A DNA stretch of 64,000 nt from Conchocele bisecta (GCA_029237695.1 JAQRGA010000042.1:868001-932000), one strand, 5' to 3'. Counted from the stretch's first letter, positions 18,996 through 29,529 are shown. Notes: a model not told the origin generated them from the letters alone. A program made the numbers and translations.

Positions 18996-19727
18996 TTACC
19001 TTTTATTCAATTTTTTAACCATTTTTTCTGTCCAGCCTTTAGGTATGCCGTACGCATAAATTATTTTAATTTTCTTTGAGTTTGATATTCCACTTGGATT
19101 GCAGCCAGGTTTTCCTTCAGGAACATGACATTCCAGTTCTTTGAAATATTTTACCCAGAGATAAAAAATTTTTTCAGTATCAGGATTTTTGAAATTCATA
19201 GGATAAAGTTTGAAAAAGGGTCTATCGTTATTAGCAACTTTAAAACTTTGGTAGATAAGCTGTGAGCAATAATAAGCATTTGTATTATTGATGTTAAAAT
19301 TACTGTTATAAGGCTTATCTACCTGTTTGAAGACAAATGCAACAGCTCTTGGAATTAAGTATCTATACTTTTGCATTAATCTTCCAACAACTACCTTTGG
19401 ATTGCCATTCTTGTCAAAGCTTCTATTTAAAAATGCGGATACTGGAGTAATATGAACTTTATCTCTAACTTCTACGACAACTAATTTTCCCTGCTCATTT
19501 TTAGCTACTAGTGCAATATGTGAAAACTTTGCATTGAGATATCCATTAGTAACTTTTTCAATAGCTGATGTAAAAAAATTAATTTGTGCCGTCTGAAAAA
19601 GTAAGTCTCCATTTTTAAGCTGAAAATCACTATTTGCTTTTATGCCTACTCCACAGCCGGCAAGTAGCAATAATAATAAAGCTAATATAATATTTGATAA
19701 AAACTTATGCTTAAAATCTGTAATCAT
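18996..19727 (-). CDS. YiiX/YebB-like (permuted NlpC/P60-type) lipoprotein
   Basis: A 243-residue exported lipoprotein. A leucine-rich signal segment ends in a LLLLAGC lipobox with Cys25. The remainder resembles the YiiX family of circularly permuted papain-like hydrolases: GDLLFQ near residue 40, FSHIALV with His70, VVEVRD near 86, VVGRL near 113 and YYCSQLIYQSF with Cys154. Cys154 and His70 are the candidate catalytic pair. The family is thought to cut amide bonds, possibly in envelope components; the substrate is unknown. The gene follows a dead methyltransferase on the minus strand. Lgt, encoded at 5108, would lipidate it. Confidence 0.8.
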   Translation of the reverse strand: MITDFKHKFLSNIILALLLLLLAGCGVGIKANSDFQLKNGDLLFQTAQINFFTSAIEKVTNGYLNAKFSHIALVAKNEQGKLVVVEVRDKVHITPVSAFLNRSFDKNGNPKVVVGRLMQKYRYLIPRAVAFVFKQVDKPYNSNFNINNTNAYYCSQLIYQSFKVANNDRPFFKLYPMNFKNPDTEKIFYLWVKYFKELECHVPEGKPGCNPSGISNSKKIKIIYAYGIPKGWTEKMVKKLNKR

Positions 19728-19738
19728 AAAATTTGAAT

Positions 19739-20399
19739 TTATTTTACATAGCTAACAGTTATTCCGTCGTCAATAGCTATTATTGTACTTACAAGACGGG
19801 AATCTGAAAAAACTAACCTGTTATATTTATCTATCTGTATGCTGAGTTTTTTTGCCATTTCTATTGGTTTAAATAGTGCATCGTCAGCAATAATAATACC
19901 GTCTTTACATGTTTTACGGATACACTCTTCAAGCATTTTTGGATATAAAGCTTTTTGTGAATTCTGCAGAATAAGATCAAAAGGTCTGTCTAAATTTGTA
20001 AATATTTCTTTAGAATCTCCTTCGTAAAGAGTTACATAGTCAGCTAATCCAGCTTAATTAATATTTTTGAACGCCTTATTATAATAATTTCTAGCTTGTT
20101 CAATAAGATATTACACTGCCGCTGTTTTCTTTTATAGATTCGCCTAAAATAATAACTGAATAGCCAAAACATGTGCCGGATTCGATGATTTTTTCTGCAT
20201 TAATAAATTTGGAAGACCAGTAAATTATTGAACTTATTTGAGGATCTATGCATGGAAGAACATCTGAACGGTTATTATGCTCACCAAATAATCGGTTTAA
20301 TGTCGGATTATTAAGTCTGGCAAAGTCGTTAATATATCTATTATACTGTTTTGCATAGTTGAAATATTTTTGAATAGTGATGAACTCCTGCTCATCCGT
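19739..20399 (-). pseudogene. Decayed family-3 O-methyltransferase
   Basis: Between rpsA and the YiiX-like gene, minus-strand fragments assemble into an O-methyltransferase. EFITIQKYFNYAKQYNRYIN is followed by KIIESGTCFGYSVIILGESI (SAM-binding motif I), LIEQARNYYNKAFKNIN, LADYVTLYEGDSKEIF, RPFDLIL and KDGIIIADDALF (Asp-Asp metal site). The frame breaks several times and the expected ATG reads ACG at 20399-20397, although a good AAAGGATA ribosome-binding site is still in place. The last open segment, 19739-19936, is only the C-terminal third. This is a clear pseudogene that once followed rpsA in the same direction. Confidence 0.8.
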
Positions 20400-20418
20400 T
20401 TATGTTATCCTTTAGGTA

Positions 20419-21834
20419 TTAAAGATCCAATCCGCTAAATACATCTGACATACTGGTGCCGAATGATTTATTAGATTTTTTTTTAGAAAAAGTTTTCCAT
20501 GCTCCATTTTCATTAGCACCTAAATTATCTGAGCGTGATAGAGAAATTTTACCATCTTTCATAGTTTTGATAATGACACTTACAGTTGAGCCTAGAGGAT
20601 ATTTTTTACTCAATTCTTTTAGAGAAAGATTACCTGTTTTATTATCTTTTATTTCACTTATATGCAACAATCCGCTTTGTACAGGATTAAGTCTGACAAA
20701 TACTCCAAATACTTTAATACCTTCGACAGTTCCAACAGTTTCCATTCCAGTTTCTATTACTGTGAATTCTTGATTATCATCAGAATCGATGTTTCCTGAA
20801 AAATCTCTAGATAGTGCGATACGCTGTCTTTCTATATCTATATTTTCAACTACAACAGAAACGGTTTCATCAATTTTAACTGCATCTTTTGCATGATTAA
20901 GCCTTCTGCCTGGATCAAGTTTTGATATATGAATCAAACCTTCGATACCTTTTTCTAATTCGGCAAAGGCACCAAAAGTTGCTAAACGTGTTATTTTTGC
21001 TTTTATAACTGTGCCTAGCTGATATTTTTCTGCTATTTCACTCCATGGAGTTTCTGCAGATCTGTAACTCAATGTAATTCTATTATTTGGCCAGTCTAGT
21101 TTTTTTACTGCAACTTTTATTCTATTGCCTACCTGCACTACTTCATTAGGATCTTCTACATGCCCCCAGGTTAATTCAGATATTGGAATAAACCCTTCAC
21201 ATCCATCTAAATCAATAAAAACACCAAAATCTTTTATAGTTAAAACTGTTCCTGAAATAATGTCATCTTCCTTTAAATTTTCCTGAAAATAGCTTATTCT
21301 CTGTATTTTTTCCTGTTCAAGAAGTTTTCTTCTGGAAACTACAATATTAAATCTATTCATCTCTGTGATTATGAATGAATATGTATTGTCAACATAGTTT
21401 TTAGGTTCTTTGGGGTAAAGATCTACTTGTGAATAAGGACAGAAAGCTTCTTTGTTGGCAATTTTAACTGCATAGCCGCCTTTTCTTTCTTCAATGATTT
21501 TTCCTTCAACAGGAATACTGCTCTGATAAGCTTCTTCAAGATGTTTGGCAATAAAACTTCCTGTCATTTTAACCGTTAATGTAATTTGGCTATTTTTGTC
21601 AGAAACAAAATATGCTTCTATTTTTTCACCAACTTCTACACTTAAATTACCTTCCTTGTCTACAAGCTCTTCACGGTTAATAATACCTTCGCTTTTTGAA
21701 TTAATATCTACGAATATAGATTTTTTATCAATTGCTATTATTTCACCTAAAATCTTTGTACCTGGTTTAAATTCAATATTTAGTTTACTAATACTTGAGT
21801 TAAGTTTTTCCTTGAAAAAATCGTCAGTCATCAT
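20419..21834 (-). CDS. rpsA: 30S ribosomal protein S1 homologue
   Basis: A 471-residue protein with five recognisable S1/OB repeats. They begin near residues 22 (GTKILGEIIAIDKKSIFVDI), 105, 193 (GTVLTIKDFGVFIDLDGCEG), 280 (KITRLATFGAFAELEKGIEG) and 365 (GTVEGIKVFGVFVRLNPVQS). The third and fourth are the most canonical. E. coli S1 has six repeats, so this is a shorter form. It binds mRNA and helps initiation on structured or weak ribosome-binding sites. The start is one of two adjacent ATGs (21834 or 21831). It is followed by a dead O-methyltransferase on the same strand. Confidence 0.9.
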   Translation of the reverse strand: MMTDDFFKEKLNSSISKLNIEFKPGTKILGEIIAIDKKSIFVDINSKSEGIINREELVDKEGNLSVEVGEKIEAYFVSDKNSQITLTVKMTGSFIAKHLEEAYQSSIPVEGKIIEERKGGYAVKIANKEAFCPYSQVDLYPKEPKNYVDNTYSFIITEMNRFNIVVSRRKLLEQEKIQRISYFQENLKEDDIISGTVLTIKDFGVFIDLDGCEGFIPISELTWGHVEDPNEVVQVGNRIKVAVKKLDWPNNRITLSYRSAETPWSEIAEKYQLGTVIKAKITRLATFGAFAELEKGIEGLIHISKLDPGRRLNHAKDAVKIDETVSVVVENIDIERQRIALSRDFSGNIDSDDNQEFTVIETGMETVGTVEGIKVFGVFVRLNPVQSGLLHISEIKDNKTGNLSLKELSKKYPLGSTVSVIIKTMKDGKISLSRSDNLGANENGAWKTFSKKKSNKSFGTSMSDVFSGLDL

Positions 21835-22060
21835 AATTGTTTTTAAATCTCTTCTTATTAATTAATTTTTTAAAATTCTATCGGTGCTCCATCAATTTTG
21901 ATGAATGCAATATTCATGTCCCTATATCTCTAGAGATAAAAATTACTTTTTATTGTTTTGCTTATATTATATACGTTATTTTCTTTTTTATCATTTATTG
22001 GCAAATTGATATGGCTAAATTTTAATATATTAAATTACTTTATTATTTTATATATATAAT

Positions 22061-22438
22061 TTATAAAAGATATTCTAAAGTTAAAGCTGTAAATGCTAAA
22101 ATACCATATTTAATTGCTTTATCATTAAAGTTGAACATAGAAGAGTTTAATTCTGAATAATTTTTACTGAGTCTTAATCTATAAAGTAGGTCTGGTGCTT
22201 CCTTTCGGGAAAAAGCAAACTCTTCTGACTATATAAGTAATTTGTCAAATTTTACTATATTTTCACTGCTTAAATATTTTAGAAAAAAAATATCACAGAT
22301 AGCCTTTATTACTCTGTTTACCAGTCTTTTTTCAGGTTTAACTTCCATATTAAAGAATCTTATTTTTTCCTGCACTTCTGCTGCTTTAAAAATTATATTA
22401 TAATAGTGATCAGCCTGAATTTGGTATATAAATTTCAA
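22061..22438 (-). pseudogene. C-terminal remnant of an M20-type amidohydrolase
   Basis: A 69-residue open frame at 22229-22438 continues past its TAG in the same frame: SEEFAFSRKEAPDLLYRLRL, then SELNSSMFNFNDKAIKYGIL, then AFTALTLEYL, to a TAA at 22061. This matches the C-terminus of M20 amidohydrolases/peptidases (SEDFAY..VPG.FF.LG, LH...F.FNDEAL..G...). The first half and the metal site are missing. Further upstream to about 22560 the minus strand is too decayed to align. It is therefore a pseudogene, not a small protein gene. The assignment rests on the C-terminal match only. Confidence 0.55.
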
Positions 22439-22439
22439 T

Positions 22440-23015
22440 TTTGTTTTGTTTGTGAAGTTTTAATTGAATCAGTTGAAGGCATGCTGGAGGATATATGTAG
22501 ACTTTTTACACTTATTGATGCTGAATTACAATGTATTGAAATAAAGATGTCTCCACGATAATATTAGATTACAGCAGATCTCTTGCATCTAGTTTTTTAT
22601 AAATATTTTTATTGCATGTTATTATTACTCTTAAACCACTATTTGATAGTTTATGTGTAATTCCTTGAATATGCCGGAGCTGAAGCAAAAATATTTATAA
22701 ACAAAAAAAGTAGGAAGAAAAAAGGATTTTTAGTGTCAAGAATATTTATAAAATTTAAGCAAAATGAAAAATAAAAAATTCTAAACTTATTTTTACTTTA
22801 ATAGTAAATTAGACTAAGCCTTATATACTTAAGGCAGAATTAAGGTGTAAAATACTAAAAATAATAAATAATAATTTTCATTTAAAACTTGAAGGAATAG
22901 AGTATCCTTATGTCACTAAAATTATTAAAATTTCCAATAATTCACTTTATTTTTTGAAAAAAATTGCTACTGCTTTAAAACAGATAAAAGTAAATAAGCA
23001 TATAAGCAACTAAAA
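22440..23015. other. Decayed spacer between the M20 remnant and cobO
   Basis: AT-rich, with no complete gene. On the plus strand near 22870-22990 there is a coding-like run (FHLKLEGIEYPYVTKIIKIS, then YFLKKIATALKQIKVNKHI) without a start or any recognisable family. Possibly another gene remnant. I see no RNA gene or clear terminator. Confidence 0.3.
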
Positions 23016-23561
23016 TTAAAAGTCAATTCCTTTAAGTGCCTTTTTACCTTTATCAAAAGGGTGTTTTATTTTTTTCATTTCTGTAACTAAATCTGCATAT
23101 TTCATTAAGTCGTCAGGAGCATTTCTTCCTGTAATAATAATATTAAGCCAGTTTTTTCTTTGTTTTAGGGTATCAAGAACTTCTACTACAGATAAATATT
23201 TAAGGGATAGAACAATATTAAGCTCATCAAGTATAATCAAATCATATTCTGAACTCAATATTTTTTTTTGGGCATAATCCCAAGCTTTTGCACATTCAGC
23301 AATATCATGTTCTCTATCTTTTGTGTCCCATGTAAATCCGCTACCAAGAGAGATTATTTCAAATGGCAAATTTAATTTTTCTGCACATCTTTTTTCACCC
23401 GGGTTCCATTTACCTTTAATAAACTGAATCATCAACACTTTCCACCCCCAGCCTAAAGCACGAAATGCAGTGCCAAGTGATGCTGTGGTCTTGCCTTTAC
23501 CATCGCCTGTATTTACGATTACTAAACTATTACGTTTTTCTCTACTTTCTTTTGAATTCAC
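23016..23561 (-). CDS. cobO: Cob(I)yrinic acid a,c-diamide/cobalamin adenosyltransferase, CobO/BtuR type
   Basis: A 181-residue P-loop ATP:corrinoid adenosyltransferase. It attaches the 5'-deoxyadenosyl group to cobalamin precursors or salvaged corrinoids. The P-loop GDGKGKTTAS is at residues 19-28, followed by the family motif FIKGKWNPGE and the Walker B-like LIILDELNIVL. No other cobalamin biosynthesis gene is nearby, so here it may mainly serve salvage. It is monocistronic on the minus strand and lies between two pseudogenes, M20 and DUF711, yet its motifs are intact. That suggests selection still maintains adenosylcobalamin. Confidence 0.94.
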   Translation of the reverse strand: MNSKESREKRNSLVIVNTGDGKGKTTASLGTAFRALGWGWKVLMIQFIKGKWNPGEKRCAEKLNLPFEIISLGSGFTWDTKDREHDIAECAKAWDYAQKKILSSEYDLIILDELNIVLSLKYLSVVEVLDTLKQRKNWLNIIITGRNAPDDLMKYADLVTEMKKIKHPFDKGKKALKGIDF

Positions 23562-23644
23562 AATATTTAATCCTACATAAATAATGGCTTAAAATATAAA
23601 ATATATTAAAATAAAACCATTGAGTTTAATTAATTCCTTAAGCT

Positions 23645-24299
23645 CTAAATAAGAGGAGCAATTATCCCTTTAGTATGAATAAAATCATAATATGCCTGTT
23701 CATGAACAGACATTATAACAACTTCCTCTAAAATACCACCATAATCATATGTTTCCCAAATTTTTTTCCTATAACAGGAATAACTCTAGTAGCTGTTGTT
23801 TTATTATTGATAATATCAATCGAAGCTTCATCAGCAACCATCCCTGAAATAATTGTCTATATTTGTATTGCTGGGAATAACGATCATATCAAAACCTACT
23901 GAACAGATAAAACTCATTGAGTCAGGTTTATCAAGAGTTAAAATACCTTTTTTAGTAGTATTGATAGCACCCTGATTTTCTGATGCAGAAATAAGAGTAC
24001 TACTCAAACTGTCAGATAATAAGCTGTCTCACAGCAGTAGACATAACTCAGGATCGCTAAAGCATACATTAATATTTGTACTTCTCCAAAACCGTATATT
24101 ACACCTGTAATAATACCTATCGAAATGACAGAAACTCGTTTATGTAGAATAGAAACAGCATATTTATTTGAAAGTTGATAAACAATATGTGCATATTTTC
24201 TGTCCAATTCATTATTTTATCTATATTTTTACATGATCTATCTCTGAAAAATATTACCGTAGTGAAAATCCTAATATCTAAATACTCAGATTCCACCAT
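23645..24299 (-). pseudogene. Decayed DUF711/UPF0210 gene
   Basis: Minus-strand fragments from an ATG at 24299 read MVESEYLDIRIFTTVIFF, then after a frameshift DRKYAHIVYQLSNKYAVSIL and HKRVSVISIGIITG. Further on come [40 protein letters not shown] and TRVIPVIGK, and [12 protein letters not shown]. These are the landmarks of DUF711/UPF0210 (NKRISVTP, CSVGLDM, ADEAAIGMINNKTTAVRIIP). The span is about half the normal gene length, so it has an internal deletion as well as frameshifts. Two open pieces inside it (24004-24207 and 24117-24299) are not separate genes. The family's function is not well defined; it is common in anaerobes. Confidence 0.75.
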
Positions 24300-24495
24300 C
24301 GTTAAATATTTTAGCTTAAAAAATTATTAATATTAAAATAGAAATTGATAATATTATTAGTTGCTTATTTTTTTATCTGCGATTTCACATAAAATGAAAT
24401 AAAAAAATTAGATATTTTTAAAATTATTTATTTTAAAAGCTTGAACAATTTTTTTTTGAGAGTTTATTAAAAACTCATAAAATGAAATTGTTTGT

Positions 24496-24500
24496 GGCGG

Positions 24501-24545
<45 letters not shown>

Positions 24546-24571
24546 CAGTTCGATTCTGCCTCTTGCCACCA
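24496..24571 (+). tRNA. tRNA-Phe (GAA)
   Basis: A complete cloverleaf. The acceptor stem GGCGGGA pairs with TCTTGCC (two G-U pairs). The D arm is GCTC...GAGC, the anticodon arm GAGGA/TCCTT has loop CTGAAAA giving anticodon GAA, and the T arm contains TTCGATT. The discriminator is A, and CCA is encoded. The gene is 76 nt long. Confidence 0.95.
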
Positions 24572-24584
24572 CTTTTTTATACTA

Positions 24585-24648
24585 TTATACTAAATATAAA
24601 ATAACTTGTTTATATAAATTATACTAAATATAAAATAACTTGTTTATA
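24585..24648. repeat. Tandem duplication downstream of tRNA-Phe
   Basis: A 30-bp sequence starting TTATACTAAATATAAAATAA occurs exactly twice, at 24585-24614 and 24619-24648 (period 34 bp), just after the tRNA-Phe gene. It is a recent local duplication of AT-rich sequence. I see no attachment-site structure that would make it an integration scar. Confidence 0.8.
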
Positions 24649-25373
24649 AATCTATATGCATAAACATGAAAAAGTTATTTAGTAAGTTTAATTTCATCTA
24701 CTTTTATAAAGCCGGCACTATTCCAAATAGATTATAAAAGTAATAATATTCATATATTAGCAATGTACAAGAGTAAAACTGATGATGTAGGAAAATTCTA
24801 TATTTATAGTGATCGTAAAAAAGTTTTTTCATAAACTAAAAATACAAATATAAAAAATATTAAAATCCCAATTAGCAAAATAGCTGCAGCAGTTGAATCC
24901 CGCACAAAATAAGTTGTATTTGAAACTTCATGTAGAATTTCTAAAATATCAGCAGCAACATTAAGTGAGTGGGAAATGAAATTTTTAAAATTGAAAAACC
25001 TTTACTTCTATTATGCATTAATATATAACTTCGTCGAGCAGTTAATTATGGTGCTACCTCATTATAATATTAAATTTTTGAAAATATAATTGCAACTAAG
25101 AGTGCTATACTTTGAAGATACTGTCAAATCTACGACTTTGCTGAATACTTCAAGTAATGACCATTCAAATTATAAGTACTAAAAATGGTGATATAAGTAT
25201 AGAAAGAGATATTTATACAAAAATAAGAAGTAATAAGTCTGCCTCCATGATAGTAAAGGTTGGAGAATTATGTTCCCTGAATGTCAAGGCATGTTTACCA
25301 TGGAACTGTCATGTAGCAGGAAAACAGAAAATATTACATTATTAACCTATATATTCATAAGTAGCATTTAAGA
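24649..25373 (+). pseudogene. Unidentified decayed coding sequence downstream of tRNA-Phe
   Basis: Plus-strand fragments look coding but are broken by stops and frameshifts: FYIYSDRKKVFS, IPISKIAAAVESRTK, VVFETSCRISKISAATLSEW. The last is a 62-residue open piece at 25157-25345 containing MIVKVGELCSLNVKACLPWN. I cannot name the family. The pieces may come from one or two former genes. No complete gene lies in this region. Confidence 0.35.
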
Positions 25374-27050
25374 TTAGCCTAATATACCACCGCCTATAAA
25401 TTCTCTTATTAATGATTTGAATGGAATATGCGATATTGGTGCTGCAATAAAACTGGAAAGTAGATGTTGTAATCTGCATACATCAGAATACTGTTTATGC
25501 CATGGTTTTACTTCAGCAAGCAGTGGCTCTACCAAAGGTTTAAGTACTGCTATTTCATAGTTTAGTGCAGAGCTAAAAGCCATATCTGCATGATGCTGAT
25601 AAGGAAAAATCCAACGTTTTTCACCATTTCTAACATTCGGCCACATTTTTAAGGTTACTAAAGCTCTATTGCCTCGAGTCCTATGATCCCGTAATATTCG
25701 TCGCATTAATCTATTATCTGTTGTCGAAATTCTATTATTATTATCAATATTTAACTGACTCAGGGCATTTATATAAATTTTAAATTTACGTTCATTCGGA
25801 AGCGATGCTGTCATTCTTGGATTTAAGGAATGTATACCCTCAATTACTGCTATTTCATTTTTTTCTATTCGTACTTTTTTCCCGTCCCAAACCTTTTTTC
25901 CCAGTTTAAAATCAAAACTAGGCATCTCTATTTCTTTGCCATCGTCTAATTTTGCTAAATGATCGTGCAATAGTTCTAAATCTATAGCTTCAATATACTC
26001 AAAGTCATAATCACCATTTTTATCTTTAGGTGTATCTGTGCGATCAACAAAATAATTGTCTACAGATATAATAAATGGCTTAATTCCGTTTACTTTCAAC
26101 TGAGTACTTAGTCGATGGGCAAAAGTTGTTTTGCCGGAAGATGAAGGACCCGCAATAAGAATCCATTTTACTTTATCTTTTTTAGAGAAGATATTATCTG
26201 CAATAACTGCAATATTTTTTTCCTGATATGCTTCTTCTACACCAACAAGTTCTCGATAATTTCCACGAATAATGACGTCATTTAAGCTGCCTACATTTTG
26301 AATGCCTATTGTTTTTCCCCATGATTTGTAGGATTTAAAGATATTAAAAAGATGATTTTGGTGTTTAAATTCTTCAAAATGAATGGGGTAAGCTTTTTCA
26401 GGAAATTGGATGATAAAACCTGATTCATATGGTAAAAGTTTAAATGCTATTAAATATTTTGTATTTTCAGTAAGAATACCGTGCTCTAGATCTATAAAAT
26501 TTTCACATTGATATACTGGAACTTTAGATGGATTTTGAAAACGCAGAAGATTGCATTTATCCTCTCTGCTTCTGGAGGCAAAATGAAAAAGAGCATCTTC
26601 TAAATAAATATTTTTTCTGGTTATATTAAGTTTATTCTTTACCAACCGGTGCATATATGATTCTACTTTTGCCAAAATATTATTCATCGTTTTTAGATCA
26701 TCAATATTTTCAAAAGAACAGAAAAAGCCCGAATCTAAGGAGTGTGCTATTTCAAATTTCAATTTTGGATAACATTCATATACTGCTTTTGATAAAAGAA
26801 AAGTAATTGAATTTCTATAGATACGCCACCCCTGAGAATCTTCAATAGTTAATAAATAAATATTAGACTCCAGTTCTATTTGATAATTTAGAGAAGTTAT
26901 ACAGTTATTTACTAAAGCACCTATAAATATTTTTTTAGAATCAAAATAATTATGTTTTTTTAAAATATTTCTTATAGTGGTTCCGGGGTAACATGTAGTT
27001 TTTTTGCCATTATTAAAAATGATTTTAATCTGTTTATCATCATTATTCAT
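25374..27050 (-). CDS. TGS-domain uridine kinase-like nucleoside kinase
   Basis: A two-part protein of about 558 residues. The N-terminal TGS-like domain has IKIIFNNGKKTTCYPGTTIR. A middle domain of synthetase-editing type resembles threonyl-tRNA synthetase second-additional domains. The C-terminal phosphoribulokinase/uridine kinase domain has P-loop ILIAGPSSSGKTTFAHRL near residue 300, VDNYFVDR, and EGIHSLNPRM. Such proteins occur in Firmicutes, Bacteroidetes and other anaerobes and are annotated as nucleoside kinases; the substrate is not certain. I place the start at 27050 (MNNDDKQ) because AAAGG lies about 12 nt upstream. The open frame extends to 27164, but its first 38 residues are untypical. 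It is monocistronic. Confidence 0.88.
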   Translation of the reverse strand: MNNDDKQIKIIFNNGKKTTCYPGTTIRNILKKHNYFDSKKIFIGALVNNCITSLNYQIELESNIYLLTIEDSQGWRIYRNSITFLLSKAVYECYPKLKFEIAHSLDSGFFCSFENIDDLKTMNNILAKVESYMHRLVKNKLNITRKNIYLEDALFHFASRSREDKCNLLRFQNPSKVPVYQCENFIDLEHGILTENTKYLIAFKLLPYESGFIIQFPEKAYPIHFEEFKHQNHLFNIFKSYKSWGKTIGIQNVGSLNDVIIRGNYRELVGVEEAYQEKNIAVIADNIFSKKDKVKWILIAGPSSSGKTTFAHRLSTQLKVNGIKPFIISVDNYFVDRTDTPKDKNGDYDFEYIEAIDLELLHDHLAKLDDGKEIEMPSFDFKLGKKVWDGKKVRIEKNEIAVIEGIHSLNPRMTASLPNERKFKIYINALSQLNIDNNNRISTTDNRLMRRILRDHRTRGNRALVTLKMWPNVRNGEKRWIFPYQHHADMAFSSALNYEIAVLKPLVEPLLAEVKPWHKQYSDVCRLQHLLSSFIAAPISHIPFKSLIREFIGGGILG

Positions 27051-27284
27051 AACTAGTAAGACCTTTAAAATTGTATTATAAAAATTAAAACAGCAGTTGT
27101 TATTAACTAAAAAATGATACCTGATTAATTCATAATATATAATATAAATATAATAGAAAATCAATATATAATTATCTATCTTTTAATACCTTTTTTAGAC
27201 TAACGTTGAACTTGAGAAACAAGTAAGTTTAATAATTTGAAACTTTTGTTTTTATATCTTATTTAATTTACATTTAGAATCTTG

Positions 27285-27730
27285 AAAAACCGTATTTTCC
27301 ACTTGTTTCTATCCAGAGTTTTGTTAAAGTTTCATTGTTTTTCTTATTGCAAAATTATATATTATCCAATAATAGGTACTCTGTTTAAATCCAACTTCTT
27401 TTAACCAATCAAAATGATTTGATAAAAAATTGGAAATTTTTTTCCAATATATTTTTCATACCAAAATTCTGGATCTTCACCTTGGGTCTTTCATAAACTG
27501 TTTCCAAAGTAAATATTGATGTTCTTTAATATCAACATTTTCATCTATGATAATATTATTTGAGATATAAATTGCATTTTGATTTGCACTATCAAAAACT
27601 TTTCTATCATCCAAATTTAAATGATGTAATGTCATACCTGTTAAAATAATATCATAAAAATCTCCAATAGAGTCTATTCTATAATCCCATTAAATTAATT
27701 CATAGTTTTTTGTATATTTATCCTACTCAT
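27285..27730 (-). pseudogene. Decayed class I SAM-dependent methyltransferase
   Basis: Minus-strand fragments begin at an ATG at 27730, after GAGG. They include YDIILTGMTLHHLNLDDRKV, IYISNNIIIDENVDIKEHQY, LLWKQFMK, GEDPEFWYEKYIGKKFPIF and DWLKEVGFKQSTYYW. These resemble the C-terminal half of a class I methyltransferase (motif II to post-III: LHHL, LLWKQFM, DWLKEAGF). The glycine-rich SAM-binding motif I is absent, implying a deletion near the start. Multiple frameshifts are present. The remaining spacer from 27731 to 27996 holds nothing recognisable. Confidence 0.65.
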
Positions 27731-27996
27731 TTTTTCCTCTAATTATTTATGACTACCCATATATATAATATATATTACTCAGTTTAATCTATCTAACTTA
27801 TAAGAGGCGATAAAAATATAAATTCTAGAAAATATCTTAGAATAGAATTATTGAAATAAAATTAATATTCGTTTTTATTAGTATATATATAGTAATAGCT
27901 TAACTGAGAGCATCATATTATCAAAGCTAATATTGGTGTTTCAATTCAATTCTCCAGTTTCATTTTTTGAAGAGAGTGGATAAAAAAATAATAAAA

Positions 27997-29286
27997 TTAG
28001 TTATTAAATATATATTCCTGAAATTGAGTTTGATGTTTTTTAGGTATTTTTGCGTAAATAATAGTTTGGTTATCTTCATATTCTGTTTTAAGCACTTTTC
28101 CTACTCTATAAACTTGTGAAGTGATATCATATTTATTTACAGGAAAGCACAATTGCATTAGATTAGAATCTTTATTTATTTGTTCAATTAGTTTAGATTT
28201 AAGTGCTTCTATACCTTCGCCTGTTTTGAGTGATATAAAAACTGAATCCTTATAAAGTGTACTCATTCTTGCTTTGATTACAGAAGATCTAATTTTATCC
28301 ATTTTGTTAAATACGATAATCGACGGTTTATCTAAAGCATTCAATTCGCCTAAAAGTTTCAGTGTTGTCCTCCAATGATCCTCAACACTTGGATTTGATA
28401 TATCCATTACATGTATAATGAAATCAGCAACTAATGCTGCTTCCAGTGTAGATTTAAAGGCTTCTACTAAATTATGCGGAAGTTTTCTGATTAGACCTAC
28501 TGTATCTGTAACTAATAAATTTTGGTTGTTTGTAAAATTTACAACTCTCGTGGTAGGATCTAGTGTAGCAAACAGTTTATTTTCTACAAATGCATCTGCA
28601 CCTGAAAGAGCATTAAGTAAAGATGATTTTCCAACATTAGTGTATCCAATAATAGCAGCTATTGGTATGGATTGTTTTTCTCTCTGCAATCTTTGTACTT
28701 TTCTATGTTTTTCGACTTCTTTTAGTTCTTTTTTTAGTTGAGTAATTCTATTTTGAACAAGGCGTCTATCAGTTTCAAGTTGTTTTTCACCTTCGCCTCT
28801 AGTTCCGGTATTTCCACCTTTTTGACGAGATAAATGAGTCCATGCTCTTTTTAACCTGGGAAGTGAATATTCCATTCTGGCAAGTGCCACTTGAATAACA
28901 GCTTCACTTGTAGTTGCTCTATTTGCAAAAATATCTAAAATTACTTCCTGTCTGTCAATGACACAAATATTACCTGCTTTTTCCCAGTTCCTTTGTTGAG
29001 AAGGGGAGAGTTCAAAATCAACAATAATACAATCAGCTCCGGAACGTTTTGCCGAATTAATTATCTCTTCAACTTTTCCGGAACCAATATAATAGCGTGA
29101 GTTTGGTTTTCTCACATTTACTATATCAAAGCCAACGATTTTAAGTCCCATTGTATTTACAAGTTCTTTTAGCTCATCGAGATATTCTTTAGAATTATCT
29201 GTACTGTCATTTAATGATTTGAAGCCTACAAGAAATGCTGTTTGAACTCTATTTATTTGTTGATCTTTATCGTCTGTGCCTATCAT
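27997..29286 (-). CDS. hflX: GTPase HflX
   Basis: Ribosome-associated GTPase that splits stalled or hibernating 70S ribosomes. Residues about 1-180 form the N-terminal HflX domain (GLKIVGFDIVNVRKPNSRYY, GSGKVEEI). Then come RQKGGNTGTRGEGEKQLETD, a long coiled-coil linker, and the G domain with AIIGYTNVGKSSLLNAL near residues 209-225, DTVGLIRKLP, and NKMD. The length of 429 residues is normal. It is divergent from lysS. The ATG has no obvious Shine-Dalgarno. It appears intact. Confidence 0.95.
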   Translation of the reverse strand: MIGTDDKDQQINRVQTAFLVGFKSLNDSTDNSKEYLDELKELVNTMGLKIVGFDIVNVRKPNSRYYIGSGKVEEIINSAKRSGADCIIVDFELSPSQQRNWEKAGNICVIDRQEVILDIFANRATTSEAVIQVALARMEYSLPRLKRAWTHLSRQKGGNTGTRGEGEKQLETDRRLVQNRITQLKKELKEVEKHRKVQRLQREKQSIPIAAIIGYTNVGKSSLLNALSGADAFVENKLFATLDPTTRVVNFTNNQNLLVTDTVGLIRKLPHNLVEAFKSTLEAALVADFIIHVMDISNPSVEDHWRTTLKLLGELNALDKPSIIVFNKMDKIRSSVIKARMSTLYKDSVFISLKTGEGIEALKSKLIEQINKDSNLMQLCFPVNKYDITSQVYRVGKVLKTEYEDNQTIIYAKIPKKHQTQFQEYIFNN

Positions 29287-29529
29287 ATTGCAGTGCCGAG
29301 TTTTTGGAAGGTTAAATTTTAAGCTATTGATAATATTATAAACATTTTTTTAAAAATTACGATGTAAATCTATTAATATTCTTTAATTGTTATTTTCTTC
29401 AAACTGGAATTTTTAGAAAATCGCTATATTTTTTATGTTTGTTGAATGATTTTTTAAGGTTTGACAATATATAAAGGTTATACATTAGACTTAATTATAA
29501 TAAGCAGAGAAGTTTATAAGGATTTACCT

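Noticed and set aside
22229..22438. 69-residue small protein
   Set aside because: The same frame continues beyond its TAG with clear similarity to an M20 amidohydrolase C-terminus, so it is a pseudogene fragment.
24004..24299. Two small minus-strand frames as separate genes
   Set aside because: Both are frames of one decayed DUF711 gene; their conceptual products join into that family across frameshifts.
24585..24648. Attachment-site duplication at tRNA-Phe
   Set aside because: The repeat does not copy the tRNA 3' end and no integrase or prophage genes follow, so it is only a local tandem duplication.
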